Under the pieces are notes generated by a model. It had not been told where the DNA came from. It saw only the letters and a list, made by a program, of their open reading frames with translations, and ran no database searches. This document shows positions 63,946 to 64,000 of a DNA stretch of 64,000 nucleotides, piece by piece. Every line of letters starts with the position of its first letter. The stretch's first letter is position 1. The position numbers were made by a program, and so were the translations under genes. This stretch comes from Pseudomonas paraversuta (GTDB lineage: Bacteria; Pseudomonadota; Gammaproteobacteria; Pseudomonadales; Pseudomonadaceae), in NCBI RefSeq assembly GCF_904063065.1, contig NZ_CAJFCL010000002.1:124001-188000 (forward strand). Reading direction: 5' to 3'.

Positions 63946-64000
63946 GAGCTTCCTTGGTTTTTAAGCAATCGATAATCAGTGTTGCGTACCTGTTTAATAG

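Overview
The window is a chromosome segment of a Pseudomonas, most likely of the fluorescens/fragi type. Three things point there: the leuC-leuD-leuB-asd-fimV-truA-trpF-accD-folC-cvpA-purF-metZ gene order typical of the genus, the many REP/REPIN elements of the 'GWGGGAGC..GGCTTGCC' type, and the pairing of a D-lysine (amaD/dpkA) cluster with a six-gene Sha/Mnh antiporter operon. Most of it is ordinary core genome. The right-hand fifth (about 51.7-63 kb) is accessory.

Layout. 1-7.2 kb: 3' end of a GH15 glycoside hydrolase, an orphan TonB-dependent siderophore receptor, a 1.2-kb tandem array of twelve 95/96-bp REPIN units, a pirin and a thiolase. 7.2-10.8 kb: a triple-PAS GGDEF-EAL protein and a LysR regulator divergent from leuC. 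10.9-28.9 kb: leucine genes (leuC, leuD, a methyltransferase, leuB), asd and an asd-like paralogue without its catalytic cysteine, fimV, then truA-trpF-accD-folC-SPOR-cvpA-purF-metZ-SDR. 28.9-29.4 kb: tRNA-Val and two tRNA-Asp genes with a clear promoter and terminator. 29.7-35.2 kb: a lipoprotein, a 28-residue ORF, an OruR-like regulator, a nitrilase-fold protein lacking its catalytic cysteine, and fadH. 35.4-41.8 kb: an RpiR-regulated polar amino-acid ABC transporter with amaD and the divergent dpkA, matching the D-lysine to L-pipecolate route. 42-43.5 kb: a DASS transporter. 43.6-49.7 kb: shaA/B-C-D-E-F-G. 49.9-51.5 kb: an EamA exporter and a divergent XRE-cupin regulator.

Accessory region. 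A tRNA-Cys gene at 51.68 kb has served as a prophage attachment site. A 416-bp block (tRNA 3' end, terminator, tyrosine-integrase C-terminus on the minus strand, Rz-spanin remnant on the plus strand) occurs at 51709-52124 and again at 57619-58034. Between the copies lie a frameshifted umuD, an intact umuC, an AT-rich two-gene module (PD-(D/E)XK-like nuclease with a transmembrane helix and an exported OB-like domain, followed by a secreted OB-like protein) and three small ORFs. Beyond it come an MFS permease, a ProC-like reductase, an IS3 orfA scrap, a YkvI-type permease and a secreted fimbrial/spore-coat-U-like protein. The nuclease/OB pair is my best candidate for an undescribed system. The REPIN array and the decayed tandem prophage ends are the other outstanding structures.
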